A stretch of 64,000 nt of DNA from Aquatica leii (GCA_035610365.1 CM069432.1:226384532-226448531); one strand, 5' to 3'; positions 11,566 to 22,736 are shown, counted from the stretch's first letter. Notes: a model not told the origin generated them from the sequence alone. Translations and numbers: made by a program.

Positions 11566-12750
11566 AAACCTAAAGTGTGGTTTAGGTATGTTGATGACAC
11601 GTTTATTCTTTGGACATCTCGAATTGTCTAAGTTTCTTGATCATCTTTACGATCAACACTTAGATATCAAATTTATTATGGAAATCGAAAGTAATGGTTC
11701 TCTTCCATTTTTTGACATTCTTGTGACTCGTAAGCCCGACGGACTTCTGAGCCATTCTGTTAAGCGCAAACCTACCCATACGGACAGATACCTTCATGCT
11801 TCGTCTCATCATCATCCTGCACAGAAACGTTCTGTTATTGAATCTTTGGTTCATCGTGCCTTTTTTATTTGCCAACCTGAGAATCTAAACTCGGAACTCC
11901 GTCATCTTACTAGAACCTTAGTGAAAAATGTGAAGCGAGATGATCATAGAGTTATCAATTGTCGTCTAATTCCACGTACTCGATCACCTAAGGACATTTC
12001 TACTTTAGAATCAAATCCAAAACTAGCCTTTTTACCCAACATTTACAAAGTTATAGATCAAATAGGGAAACTTCTTCGTAAAAATGGTATTAAACCCATA
12101 TTTAACTCGACAGGCAAAATCTATCAGATTCTATCTTCTCCCAAAGACAAATTTCCTACACTTTCATCTCAAGGTGTATACCAAATTCCTTGTTCATGTG
12201 GTTTAGTCTACATTGGGGAAACCGGTCGTTCCGTCATTACTCGCATTTCAGAACATGATCGTTGTATAAGGAAACGGTATATTTCCAATTCTGCGGTTGC
12301 TGAACATTATTTTACTACAGGTCACAAGATAGATTTTGATAATGTTTTGTTGACTACCAAATCTCAATTCTTTTTCAACAGGAAATTCCAAGAAATCAAA
12401 AAAATCATCAAACACTCCAATAACTTCAATCGCGATCATGGTTTCGAGCTATCCTCTTTTTGGTTCCCGGTCATTAGTCATTTATCGTTTTCTTTCTTAC
12501 GTTTTCAGAGTTTAGATTATGGCTTGTTTCACAAGTTGATATCCTAACTTTTGAGAAGTTCTTAGTTAGATTTCGGTCGTGGGCAAAACGTTGGCAACTT
12601 TGGTTACAACAACAATGACACGGTCCAAACCCAGAAGACATTCTTATCATAGTATATATTCCGGCTGTGGAAGCCTTTGCTATTACAATGATGGATTTGA
12701 TTCATCACATTAAACGACTCAGGAATATAAAGGAAAAAGCAAAAATAGTC
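11566..12750 (+). pseudogene. 5'-truncated Penelope-like element (RT end plus GIY-YIG), plus-strand copy
   Basis: It starts inside the RT at KPKVWFRYVDDTFILW, which contains the catalytic YVDD of RT motif C. A single frameshift right after it (about 11610) leads into a 319-codon open frame ending at 12547. That frame has SLPFFDILVTRKPDG (RT motif D/E region), KPTHTDRYLHASSHHHPAQK (thumb), a linker and the GIY-YIG core GVYQIPCSCGLVYIGETGRS at about residues 196-215. It ends with the family tail. Penelope elements copy themselves by target-primed reverse transcription using this RT and endonuclease. Loss of the palm domain and the frameshift mean it is dead. Confidence 0.9.
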
Positions 12751-13090
12751 CATTCTGATGAAATAAGTACAAAAAATTTGAGTTTGTTTATGATAGTAAA
12801 TTGCTTTGGTATATAGTGACAATCTAGATACATGTGACGTTTTATCGTCTTATAAACTTTTCATTTTTATCATCCTTCATTATCTTGGCTACTTTCGCTT
12901 GTCATGCCTGTACGTACGACATGAGGCAGGCTTTCTAAATGTAATATTGGTTTTGAAACTGACGGAATGTCACGATATTGAATACTGTGTAAATTACGAC
13001 ACTCTCAGGTGGTCGTGACAAAAATTATTGCTGAAAAAACATAAAATTTGACTATTAATTTATTATAATCCTCCTTGTTATATCTATTAG
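12751..13090. other. Spacer between Penelope elements
   Basis: I recognise nothing between the 3' tail of the truncated copy and the left arm of the intact element. Confidence 0.4.
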
Positions 13091-13515
13091 TTAATTGTTG
13101 TTGTATCCCAATAGGAGGTCGTGGTAAGGTTACAAATTAATTAATTTGTTTTTGAATGTTGGCGACGTTTCGCAGACTAGCTGTGTCTGCTTCTTCGGGC
13201 CTATTGTTTATTGTGAAAAAACAGCACGGTAAATACATTTTTAAGTAACAATCATAAAATTATTAAATTATATCACAAATTGAAAAAATTGTAAATAAAA
13301 ATATCTATATATATATATATGATCTCTCTTATAACTAATTTAAAAACATCAGAAATTTATATTTTATTATTTTTATAATGAGAATTATGAGACTTACCAA
13401 GTTATTCTATGCAACTGTTTGCAATGAACAAATTAACACAACTATATTTAACATTGAATTATTTACATTGTACATAAATTTTTCAAGGTAAATGTTCTAA
13501 CAGATTAAACTTATA
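13091..13515 (-). repeat. Inverted pseudo-LTR, 3'-side arm
   Basis: Begins TTAATTGTTGTTGTATCCC. On the minus strand it carries CCCGAAGAAGCAGAC, a 7-nt loop and GTCTGCGAAACG (about 13158-13200), a hammerhead-like block with a perfect 6-bp stem. Its partner arm is 15877-16299. Confidence 0.9.
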
Positions 13516-13627
13516 TTACAAACGTACAAAAATGTGATAATCTTATTGACGAATGACATAATAATTTATAATATTTGCCTTAATTACAATTAATTACTTA
13601 TATTTAAGTTAAACTAAGTTGTCTTAA

Positions 13628-15733
13628 CTAAAAAACTGTTTTGATTTTACTAATTAAATTATTATACGCTATGTTAAAATTTTGAGTATCTGTTTTATAA
13701 TTGACACAATCATTATAAATTTTTATGAAAATCATTTCTGATACCAATCTTTTATTGTAATTACTTTCAATATCTAGAATGACCGGATTTTTGAAGTCAA
13801 AATTATGTCCTAATTGGTAGTGGTGGGTAGCTAGGGCTGTCTCTTCTTTGCCTTTCTTACAGTCATATTTATGGTTTTTTATTCGATTTTTTACTCTTTG
13901 TTTTGCTTGTCCTATATAACAACTTTGGCAACCTTCACAATTAATTTTATAAATTATGTTTGATTTATCTGTAGTATTAGTTTTATCTTTTAATTTAGTA
14001 TAGAAGTTATTATAAATCGTATTTCTATTATAAAACGTTATCATTATTTGGTTAGATTGAAGAATCTGTTTAATACTGTGACTTAAACCTGGTACATTGA
14101 TGAGTTTAGTGTACCGTACATTCGTGATATTCGTTGGTTGAATTTGGTTGGTATGTTTTTGAGATAATATTTTATTAATAAATGTATTGGGGTAATTATT
14201 CTTTTTTAGGTTTAATTTTAAAAGGTTTAGATTTTGTTTATGAAATTGTGGACTACTTAGTGTTAATATTTTGTTTTTTATAGATTTAATAATGTTTATT
14301 TTTTGGTTGATTGGGTGATTAGAAAGATAGTTAATTGTCCTGTTTGATGATATTGGTTTGCTATACCAATCAGTAACAATTTTTTTATTAGTCCGATCTT
14401 TGATTAATAATACTTCTAAAAATGGTATTTTTCCATCTTTTTCTTTTTCTACAGTGAACTTTAGATGTTTGTTATAGTTGTTGAATATGGTTAAAGTTTC
14501 TTCAACTTTATCTTTCGGAATACAGGTAATAACATCATCTACATAAGAATATATAAAACTTGGTATGAAGGTTAATTGACTTGTTGTTATAGATAATAAG
14601 TCATGCATAGTGATATTCGCTAGTATAGGTGAAGAAGGATTGCCCATCGCTGTACCAAACTTTTGTATGTAGATTTGCCCTTTTGATGTAAAATAGCTTG
14701 AAGTGAATAAAAATTCTATAATTGTGTTGAATTCGTGTAAATTTAAAGTAGTAAAGTTTTTTAGTTCGTTCCAATATTTATTAATTAAAGTCAAGGTTAG
14801 TTCTAATGATATGTTTGTGAATAACGAAGACACGTCAAAGGAAATTAATATATGATTTTCAGGAATGGTTAAATTCTTTAATTTGTCCACTAATTCGACT
14901 GAATTTTTTATGTTATAATTGAAAATATATGATATGTTATTCATTATTGTGGATATATATTTAGACAAAGCATAAGTCGGTGAACCAATACTCGAAACTA
15001 TTGGTCTTAATGGATGGTCATCTTTGTGTATTTTTACTAAACCATAGAACTTAGGTGAAATACTATTATATGTGACTAGTTGTTTATATGTGTTAAATTC
15101 TATATGTCCGTTATCATATAATTTTTTTATTAGTTTGTTGTTTTTTGTTTGTATCTGTTCAGTCGGATCATAGTCTATTTTACTATATATATTAGTGTCA
15201 TTAAGTAAAAACGTTAGTTTGTTTTCGTATTCATGTTTATCTATAAGAACTGTAGCATTACCTTTGTCTGATTTACTTATAATTATATTTTTATTTACAT
15301 TAATAAATTTCTTGGTAGAATTGTATAGTTTTTTTATGAAAACTTCTTGATAAGAATTTAGTTTTTTCTTTTTGTTACTGGTATAGTTGGTAATTATGTT
15401 AATGACTTTACCTCTTAACCTATCTTTTTCGTTGTCATTGTAAAACGTAAGAATATTTTCAACGTCTTTAATTAGTGTAATTATCGGTGTTTTGTTTTGG
15501 TCATATTTAAACATAAACTTAGGACTAAGTGACAAACATTGAAGTACTTCATCCGGTAATTGGGTGTCTGTGAGATTATATAAGCAATTATTGTGATTGA
15601 TGTTTAAATCGTAGTACTGAATTCTAAAAAGTCGGTTGTATTTCTCAATCAATTTACTTTTATTTAAATTGAATCGTTTATTATATTTGTTGTAAAGGAT
15701 TTGTTGTAAAATAGTTTGGTCTTGGTTGTTCAA
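13628..15733 (-). CDS. Penelope-like reverse transcriptase with C-terminal GIY-YIG endonuclease
   Basis: An uninterrupted frame of 701 codons. It contains, in order: an N-terminal helical region; ISKSDKGNATVLI (about residue 153); SPKFYGLVKIHKDDHPLRPI and SSIGSPTY (RT fingers); ISFDVSSLFTNIS (motif A aspartate); GTAMGNPSSPILANI (motif B); YSYVDDVITCIP (motif C, catalytic DD); GKIPFLEVLLI (motif D/E). The C-terminal GIY-YIG nuclease reads IYKINCEGCQSCYIGQAKQRV, with a CEGC-type cysteine insertion and the usual arginine. The product nicks DNA and reverse-transcribes its own RNA. The frame begins at a TTG; it stays open upstream to 15883, where a TAA ends it inside the right arm, and there is no ATG before about residue 95. 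The true start, perhaps reached by splicing, is unknown. Confidence 0.92.
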   Translation of the reverse strand: MNNQDQTILQQILYNKYNKRFNLNKSKLIEKYNRLFRIQYYDLNINHNNCLYNLTDTQLPDEVLQCLSLSPKFMFKYDQNKTPIITLIKDVENILTFYNDNEKDRLRGKVINIITNYTSNKKKKLNSYQEVFIKKLYNSTKKFINVNKNIIISKSDKGNATVLIDKHEYENKLTFLLNDTNIYSKIDYDPTEQIQTKNNKLIKKLYDNGHIEFNTYKQLVTYNSISPKFYGLVKIHKDDHPLRPIVSSIGSPTYALSKYISTIMNNISYIFNYNIKNSVELVDKLKNLTIPENHILISFDVSSLFTNISLELTLTLINKYWNELKNFTTLNLHEFNTIIEFLFTSSYFTSKGQIYIQKFGTAMGNPSSPILANITMHDLLSITTSQLTFIPSFIYSYVDDVITCIPKDKVEETLTIFNNYNKHLKFTVEKEKDGKIPFLEVLLIKDRTNKKIVTDWYSKPISSNRTINYLSNHPINQKINIIKSIKNKILTLSSPQFHKQNLNLLKLNLKKNNYPNTFINKILSQKHTNQIQPTNITNVRYTKLINVPGLSHSIKQILQSNQIMITFYNRNTIYNNFYTKLKDKTNTTDKSNIIYKINCEGCQSCYIGQAKQRVKNRIKNHKYDCKKGKEETALATHHYQLGHNFDFKNPVILDIESNYNKRLVSEMIFIKIYNDCVNYKTDTQNFNIAYNNLISKIKTVF

Positions 15734-15876
15734 TGTTTTATTTAATTGATTATGTAAATTCTGAATTGTGTTTTTTAATCTGTTGATATTCCAGTATGTT
15801 ACATCAATTTCTAGTAATATAATCGATTGTTGAAATTTATGTGTTAATTTGCTTAATTTGTTATTAAATGGAGTGT

Positions 15877-16299
15877 TATAAGTTTAATCTGTTAGAACAT
15901 TTACCTTGAAAAATTTATGTACAATGTAAATAATTCAATGTTAAATATAGTTGTGTTAATTTGTTCATTGCAAACAGTTGCATAGAATAACTTGGTAAGT
16001 CTCATAATTCTCATTATAAAAATAATAAAATATAAATTTCTGATGTTTTTAAATTAGTTATAAGAGAGATCATATATATATATAGATATTTTTATTTACA
16101 ATTTTTTCAATTTGTGATATAATTTAATAATTTTATGATTGTTACTTAAAAATGTATTTACCGTGCTGTTTTTTCACAATAAACAATAGGCCCGAAGAAG
16201 CAGACACAGCTAGTCTGCGAAACGTCGCCAACATTCAAAAACAAATTAATTAATTTGTAACCTTACCACGACCTCCTATTGGGATACAACAACAATTAA
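15877..16299 (+). repeat. Inverted pseudo-LTR, 5'-side arm
   Basis: Reverse complement of 13091-13515. It ends with GGGATACAACAACAATTAA. The same hammerhead-like block lies at about 16190-16235 on the plus strand, antisense to the RT frame. The first few codons upstream of the RT frame run into this arm. Confidence 0.9.
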
Positions 16300-16800
16300 T
16301 TGACGTATTTTTTGAGAATTATCTATTGTGTTATAACTTTTGACTCCTTGATAGGATTGCATCATTTGAAAACTTAGACAATTTACTTTACTTTGGTTAG
16401 TTCAATTGTCCGCAAGAAATATTTTTAATAAGAAATTTACAATGAACGCCGTAACTGTCCAATTAAACAACATTTTGTCTGATTTCTTACCTTATTTTTA
16501 TATCAAAAACTACCGAATTTTATATATCACCTTTTGTTTTGATTATGTATCCGGTTATTTCCCATAAAAAGTCACAATTAAACCCACGCTTCGCAAACAA
16601 CGTAATAACAGATAAAAAACATTTGTTTTTACGATTCCACAGTTTGAAAGTTGACATAATATGAATAAAATTGAATTTTTAAGCATTTGTGCTTTAGGTA
16701 GGTATAAACAAAGCAAACGCCACATTTCCAAGAGCACTCGGTGTTATTTGGCATAAGAGAAACTGCTAAGAGAAAAATTTTGGTTGGGTTGCATAGAAAA
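16300..16800. other. No recognised feature
   Basis: AT-rich sequence between the Penelope element and the cysteine-rich relic. Confidence 0.4.
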
Positions 16801-16807
16801 CTATAGT

Positions 16808-17060
16808 TTAATCTTTGTTACTAGACTCGAAATTGTTGCAAAGCATTTTGCAGTTGCAGATAGGTGTGCAGAAATTTCCTTCATGTTTGCACAAACATTT
16901 GTTAGATAAACATTTTTTGTCAGTACATTCTATTTTCAGTACTCTTTTTAAATTTTCCGGAATTGGAGGTTGCTTCTTTATTTTGGAAAAAAATTACCCT
17001 GTTTTTCCCATCCATAGTGCAATGGTGATATGTTTTGTCACAGTTAATCCACATATTTAC
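16808..17060 (-). pseudogene. Cysteine-rich (CXC/tesmin-like) C-terminal relic of a TE-associated protein
   Basis: On the minus strand: HYGWEKQGNFFPK, one frameshift, then KQPPIPENLKRVLKIEC, followed by a cysteine array (KKCLSNKCLCKHEGNFC and TPICNCKMLCNNFES) and a stop. The arrangement of a YGWE motif, a PPIPE motif and a terminal cysteine cluster is familiar from multi-copy, uncharacterised TE-encoded proteins of insects and cnidarians with a CXC-like tail. I cannot name the element class. The upstream part of the protein is not visible. Confidence 0.55.
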
Positions 17061-17114
17061 TTAATAAAAACATCTGATAAAAAAGTATTAATATTGAAAC
17101 AATAATTTAACGTG

Positions 17115-17165
17115 GAATTACCTTTTGACATGTAACATACAACTATCATCAGTAAAAGGTAATTC
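17115..17165. repeat. Short hairpin
   Basis: GAATTACCTTTT at 17115-17126 and its reverse complement AAAAGGTAATTC at 17154-17165 flank a 27-nt loop. Possibly the remnant of a miniature element or a terminator-like fold; function unknown. Confidence 0.6.
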
Positions 17166-17800
17166 ATTGACCGTTATTTTCGTCGTGTGTAAGATTGCGT
17201 CTTGCTTCGTTTAAATTGTTTACCTCGTTTAAATCCAAACGATCAAGACGCAGAACAAATTTCCAAAACGTAAGTAGTAGGGAAGTTTTTGAAAACCTTT
17301 ACAGAAGCAGTTGCTTACAAACTGTTTTAATGCTTTCTTGCTTTTAAAAGATTCTATAAATTTTTGTAACCTACCGATTAGGGAGGTTAAAAAAAAGAAT
17401 TAGAATTAGTTTGACTAGCTTTGCCCCAGATGGTCGTAGGTTGGCTGATTAGACAAAAAGTACTCTTCCGATAAGCCAAGCCCTTTCCACCACCTTTTCT
17501 TGCGGATGAGTAAGGTACTGAACGTCTAGGCTAAAGAAAAAAAAATCCCAGACCCGCAATCCCCAAAATTAAATTATATATAAATTGTTATAGCGAGAAG
17601 CGATTCGAAAGACCGTCAACAGCGCCGATCAAGTTATGGTCAATACAGCGTTCGTTTCCCGGTTTGTTCACCGTTGAAATAATGTGAAAGTAAATACCTT
17701 TTTAGGAACTCCGCCACAATTAGAGACCTCCACTTAAATATTAGGATATGCCATTAAAGTTGAGTTACCGAAGTATGTCAGCAGTGTAAGTATAGAAGTA

Positions 17801-17985
17801 TGTCATAGACAGCTTAATTATTTGAGTGCGCCATAGGACTTAATTACAAGAGAACGCCATAGAACTTAATTAACAAAGAACGCCATAGGACTTAATTAAT
17901 AGAGTACGCTATAGGAATTAATTAACAGAGAATGCCATAGGACTTAACTGACAGAGTTAGCCATAGGAGCTAAAATAACAAAAAA
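17801..17985. repeat. 26-bp tandem array
   Basis: The motif CGCCATAGGACTTAATTAA followed by A/C AGAGAA recurs with an exact 26-bp period at 17829, 17855, 17881, 17907, 17933 and 17959, with a diverged unit before the first. Units differ by point changes only. Confidence 0.9.
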
Positions 17986-18259
17986 TAGCTTGTATCTCGA
18001 TACAACGTTCACCACGTGTAAATACTAACCTACAATATGTACTGAACAGAAATATATCTGTGCGGTTCTAGTATTACTGGCAAAATTTTTTAAATTGTAG
18101 CAAGGTACAGATTTCCAAAAAACTATTTAAACATAATAAATTAATAAATTTCTGTACATTCCCAAAGGCTTTTTTTTAATGTGTTAAAGAAATTTGTACT
18201 TCAGCAAAAGCATTTTTTCTTGTAGTAATATGAATTAAATAATCGCTATTAGTAGAGTC
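17986..18259. other. No recognised feature
   Basis: AT-rich spacer downstream of the tandem array. Confidence 0.4.
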
Positions 18260-19961
18260 GAGTCTAAGTGTTTTCTGTTTGTGCCATCATCTTCATGACG
18301 TATAAATCTTTCCAAAGTATTGAATAATGTTTTGAGGATTTAGTTAACATTTGTTGAAACTTATTACCACTACTCCTGCAAAGTATTTTGTTTTCTTGTG
18401 AACCCAAGTACTTCAGCAGCACGTTTACAGTCTTCATTTACAGTTTGTTATAACACCATAACAAAAGCGACGCAATTAAATTTGCTGCAATTTGTCCTCC
18501 TTACTACTACATTGCCGTTTAACAAATTTTGAAAAGTTGCAAGATGTAAGTTCTGTTTTTCATTTCCAGTAAATATACTGGAACGAACTTCGCATAGTTT
18601 GCAAAATTCTCCAGCTCCTAAATATATTATGCTTTCAGATACCGTTTCCAAGTGTAAAAGAAAATCACCGCTTTTTTTGGCTCTTTACAACTTCAAAAAA
18701 ATATGGATAGCGTTCAAAAATAATAGCCAATATATAAAAGTTGGTGAATGTTCTCTGCCATAAACGATTAACTTCGATATAGTTTGGTTAATCTGTTGAA
18801 TTACATCAAAGACAGTACTTAAAATGTTTTTAATTTTTGCTCGTTTATTATTTACCAACGTTTCAATGTGATTCAGTTATATCAACATAGATTCACTGAA
18901 TAGATCTTCAGATCCTGTTTTAAACGATTGAGAACATCTGAAACAAGTGTTATATGTATAAATTTTTTCCTTACAACATTTGCTTACATGATGTTTTAGA
19001 TGATTTTTCAATTTGGAGGTTTATTCCATATTATCTAATGTGCCTTGATGTAAATTGTCAAATTGGCGGTCACGATCAGATGTTTTTGTCCTAATTCTTT
19101 TTAATCGAAGAGATGCTATCTAGATTGTGTCAAAAGATGTAGGTGGTGTATTAATAAAAAGATAGTAAGATACGTTTGACACTGGATTATTGCATAAACT
19201 AATTACATTATTGTACTTAATCCATCCCAGAAAAGTGTTATTCTTTTTGACGTAACGTATTGTTTTCTATAGGGTGTCAATACAAAGTTTCATATTATTG
19301 TCAGTACTGAATTCGTTAAGATATCTGGTTGTTCTTTCGTCGTATTTGGTCACTGGTCGGTTAGGTGGTGTTTTGTATAAAGACACATTTTGATTAAAAG
19401 GAGTTGTAAGAAACTTTTCGATGGCCGTTATATCAATCTCCCTTTCAAAACAATAGAATTTTAAAATAACATAATTGCCATTGCATTCGTCGTCTCTCTT
19501 CCATAAGGGTTTTTTTTTATTTTGGTAAAAATTGTCAATAGTGACATGAACGACGTTATTTTCTTTGTCAGTGACTAACATCAATCCATGAGAGATAAAG
19601 ACTTTGTTAGAATGCTTAATTTCTTTTAAGCATAACGTTGTGAGAAGTTTTTGCACTTCTTCATATAATGAGCCACAGCCAAGGCGGTGTAACATTTTTT
19701 GCTCCTTATAATTTGATAAATAAAAACTGCTAAAGATAGGCCAAAAATCGTAAATGTGCATTTTTTGTGAATGCGCAAACAAACTTTTAAAGTGTTACTA
19801 TCAAAAGCAGACTTTGATGAGCATATGATATAATATATCAGTAACCTCCCTTCTGCACTCTTCTTCGTTGATTCTTTAAGGTGTTGCGTAACAAGGTAAC
19901 CTTTTCGGATTCTATACTGATTTTTATGTTTTGTGAACTTTATTCTCAACAATGTTGACAA
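18260..19961 (-). pseudogene. Unrecognised decayed coding region
   Basis: Several overlapping minus-strand open stretches (19626-19961, 19267-19782, 18448-18651) share coding-like composition and are separated by frameshifts and stops. The longest contains DKENNVVHVTIDNFY and LYKTPPNRPVTKYDERTTRY; the downstream one contains ETVSESIIYLGAGEFCKLCE. I do not recognise the protein. Its broken state and surroundings suggest a transposon relic. Confidence 0.35.
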
Positions 19962-20265
19962 TACTATGGTTTGCCATCCAGAAATACTTAAAAATGTGAA
20001 ACATAAATATTTTTTTATTTTCGCTTTAGATTGTTCTTATCTGCTTAATAATCTTCATACGTTGCTGAATCTATATTTTTTATTATCTCTATGAGACGAT
20101 TTTTGAAATGCATTATTGTTACAGCTACACAATTTGTTAAAACTTGATCTTCCAATTCTGAACAAAAGCATATAGTTATAGCATAATTTTACGTGGTTGG
20201 TGTATATTTTGTCTTAACTGCAGGAATATTTTTTCACTAACATATTAAAGATAATAAGCAGCATA

Positions 20266-22736
20266 GTAGGGGAGCGAGGGGCTTGTTGTAACAGTTTTCA
20301 TGAAAACTAATATATCTTAAGATCCATTGATTAAAATGCTACTAAATGAAGATGAATGGATGCTGTAACTCTTCCTCTGCCAAATTAAGTAAAAATAATA
20401 CCATAACTATTGATCATTATTTTACAATCAATTATTTTCTAGAAGAAGTGCGGTGTTACAACTTATCTCGTGCTTGGGGCAAGTTGTAACGTCTACCGGG
20501 GCAAGTAGTAACGACAAAAAAACAACAATAATACCTTTAATAATTTATTCTTTGTTTATTTATATTATATAAGAATCAACATTTGGTGGGTTTTATTATA
20601 ATTAAATTCAGTCTTCATCTGAGCTACAATTAATACCAATAAAAGATATAGTGTCTTCTGTAACACATCCTACATGGGCTTACATCTTACAAATGATACA
20701 CTCGACCCAATCTTCTTTATTTGAATCTGTGTAAGTTTCACCAAATACCAGGCAATACTACTCTTCTGATTCAGATTCTGAATATGAACATAAAATCTTT
20801 TTTTTAGTTCTGTCCACTCCGGTTTTATTTTTTGTTGATTTACCTTTGCCTTTCCCCTTCCCCTTTCCTTTACCTTTTCCTTTAATTTTGTCATCTTTTT
20901 TCTGTTTTTTTTTTCATCTTTTCCTCATATTCCTTTTGTAAAGCTTCTTTTTCAGAAGTGTCCGTCAATACTGTAGATTTTCTTTTGCGTCTGCTATTTG
21001 TATTAGTTTTTCTTGGTGGCGTCTGTGGTAGAGGTCTAGTCTTCGATGGTGAAAACGTTTTTTGTAGACTGGAGCAACTCGGAATTGGTTCGTACACAGT
21101 TTTAATTTGGCTTATAATTTCCGTGGTGCTGATATCTAATTCAGGGGCAGAATCTAATAGTTCTGGATTTTCAAGATTTATTGATAAATTTTCTGTGACG
21201 TTTACGACATCTAGCTCTTGTGTAGGATCTGGACGATCAGTTTCATAAGATGGCGCAAAGTTGGAGTCTTGGAAAATATCAGCATTCAAAGGCCATACAC
21301 CAGAAGTTTTAAATCTACTCATAATATTAGCAGGAATTAAAGCAAGCGGTAACGACTCTTTCACAATACCTGGGATGTCATATATTGTCATCGTTTTCCC
21401 CGGATTGTTGTACATCCATACTGTCTGTGCCCTATTTATGTAATTTTTAAAAGGGCGGTACACTCCTACGTCTAAAGGTTGCAAATTGTGAGAGCAGTGC
21501 GGGGGAAACGATAACATGATGACATTATTTTCTTTGGCTTTTTCAACAACTCCAATATTCACGTGTGAGCTATGGTTATCAAGTAGCAACAGAACTGGCT
21601 CTTTCTTGGTGGGTTTTGCGTAATAAAATGATTCATAAAAATTAAAAATTCTTTTTCGGTCATTCATCCAGAGGAATTATCAGCTCCAATGCAATCTGGA
21701 CGTTCACCACGAATAAACATTTCAGAATATTTGAGCCTGGAAAAAACGAACATCGGCGGGATAAAATTACCCGCAGCGTTAGAGGCACAAGCAAATGTTA
21801 CAAGAGTTCCCCTCTTAGCCGATGTGATAGCTTCAATTTGTTTTTGGCCACGAGCAGCTACTATTCTCTTAGGTTTTTGAACCGTTGTGACCCCTGTTTC
21901 ATCAATGTTCCATATTCGAGAAGCATTAAACTGATATTTTTGGAGAAGTCGTTGATATATTTCAAAGAATGAATTAACGATAGTCTTATTGAAAAACGTC
22001 GCTCGACTTAAAGACGTATCTTCTGGTGTCCTTAAAGATAAATGTGGATTTATGCGCATAAAATTTTGGAACCAGCCATGTTATTTTGATGCCAAGAAGG
22101 AGGAATGTTTTTAGCATTAAGCTAATAGCGACAATATATTTCGGCGCACTTGAGTAGGTAGGAAGCCATCTTACCTTCTTCTTCTGCGGTAAATACTTGT
22201 CTAGGCTTAACATAACCAACTCTTAGATTTTCATTATTCTTCTTTTTCTTTATGTACCTATAAGGACAGACGTGACATAATTCGAAAGTCTGACTAGCTT
22301 TCCGAATACTGCATTTTTTTTTAAACTTCAGCTGCCGCTAACTCGTACACTTCTTGGCTTTGTGTTGCCCGCTCTGACTTTCTGATACACCCTTATGCTA
22401 GAAGAAAGGAAAAAAAATAAGTAGGTTTCTACATCATAACTTGGGGCATGTTGTAACACGTTACAACAAATTCCGGGATTTTGTTACAACTAACCCCATG
22501 GTATGATTTTTAAGATTTATCAAGATAACTATTTAAACAATTTAGTAATCTTAAAAACTGTTACACATTATCAGAGATAGATAAATTTGAATGCAAATAA
22601 GATATGGCAAAAATGAAGCGCGTGCACACTTCCGCTCACTGCGCCGGCCGGCGGGACACTGGCTATGGCAACTCAAATCGAGTCAAAGAAATACGCTAAT
22701 AAAGATCCTAGTGAAAAAAGCCCCTCGCTCCCCTAC
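20266..22736 (-). mobile_element. Pogo/jerky-type DNA transposon 2, decayed
   Basis: The ends carry the inverted repeat GTAGGGGAGCGAGGGGCTT. A TA precedes the left end; the right flank reads TT, so that duplication is worn. Several copies of a GGGGCAAGTTGTAAC-like motif lie just inside both ends (about 20280, 20477, 20498, and 22442-22497 inverted), a likely transposase-binding layout. The transposase pseudogene lies on the minus strand inside. Confidence 0.85.
20600..22220 (-). pseudogene. Pogo-superfamily (Tigger/jerky-like) DDE transposase, disrupted
   Basis: Read from the right. MRINPHLSLRTPEDTSLSRA ends the DNA-binding half. Then comes the DDE_1 catalytic domain: IWNIDETGVTTVQKP with the first Asp, GTLVTFACASNAAGNFIPP, LLLLDNHSSHVNI with the second Asp, FPPHCSHNLQPLDVGVYRPF, and a MSRFKTSGVWPLN tail. 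It ends with a lysine-rich tail and a worn zinc-binding end (WVECIICK). Breaks: a TGA replaces a conserved Trp codon near 21670; a frameshift follows before TKKEPVLLLL; another frameshift near 20892 precedes the tail; and the N-terminal helix-turn-helix is shattered (21986-22219). The protein would cut and paste the element; this copy cannot. Confidence 0.9.

Larger units (their letters stand above)
13091..16299 (-). mobile_element. Near-intact Penelope-like retroelement with inverted pseudo-LTRs
   Basis: A 3.2-kb unit: a long RT/GIY-YIG frame on the minus strand lies between two arms, 13091-13515 and 15877-16299, that are reverse complements of each other. They differ mainly in the length of an internal TA run. 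Inverted terminal repeats are one of the known arrangements of Penelope pseudo-LTRs. The near identity of the arms and the absence of internal stops indicate a recent insertion. I could not settle a target-site duplication. Confidence 0.9.

Noticed and set aside
17801..17985. Regular short repeats considered as a CRISPR array
   Set aside because: Units are contiguous without unique spacers and the genome is eukaryotic.
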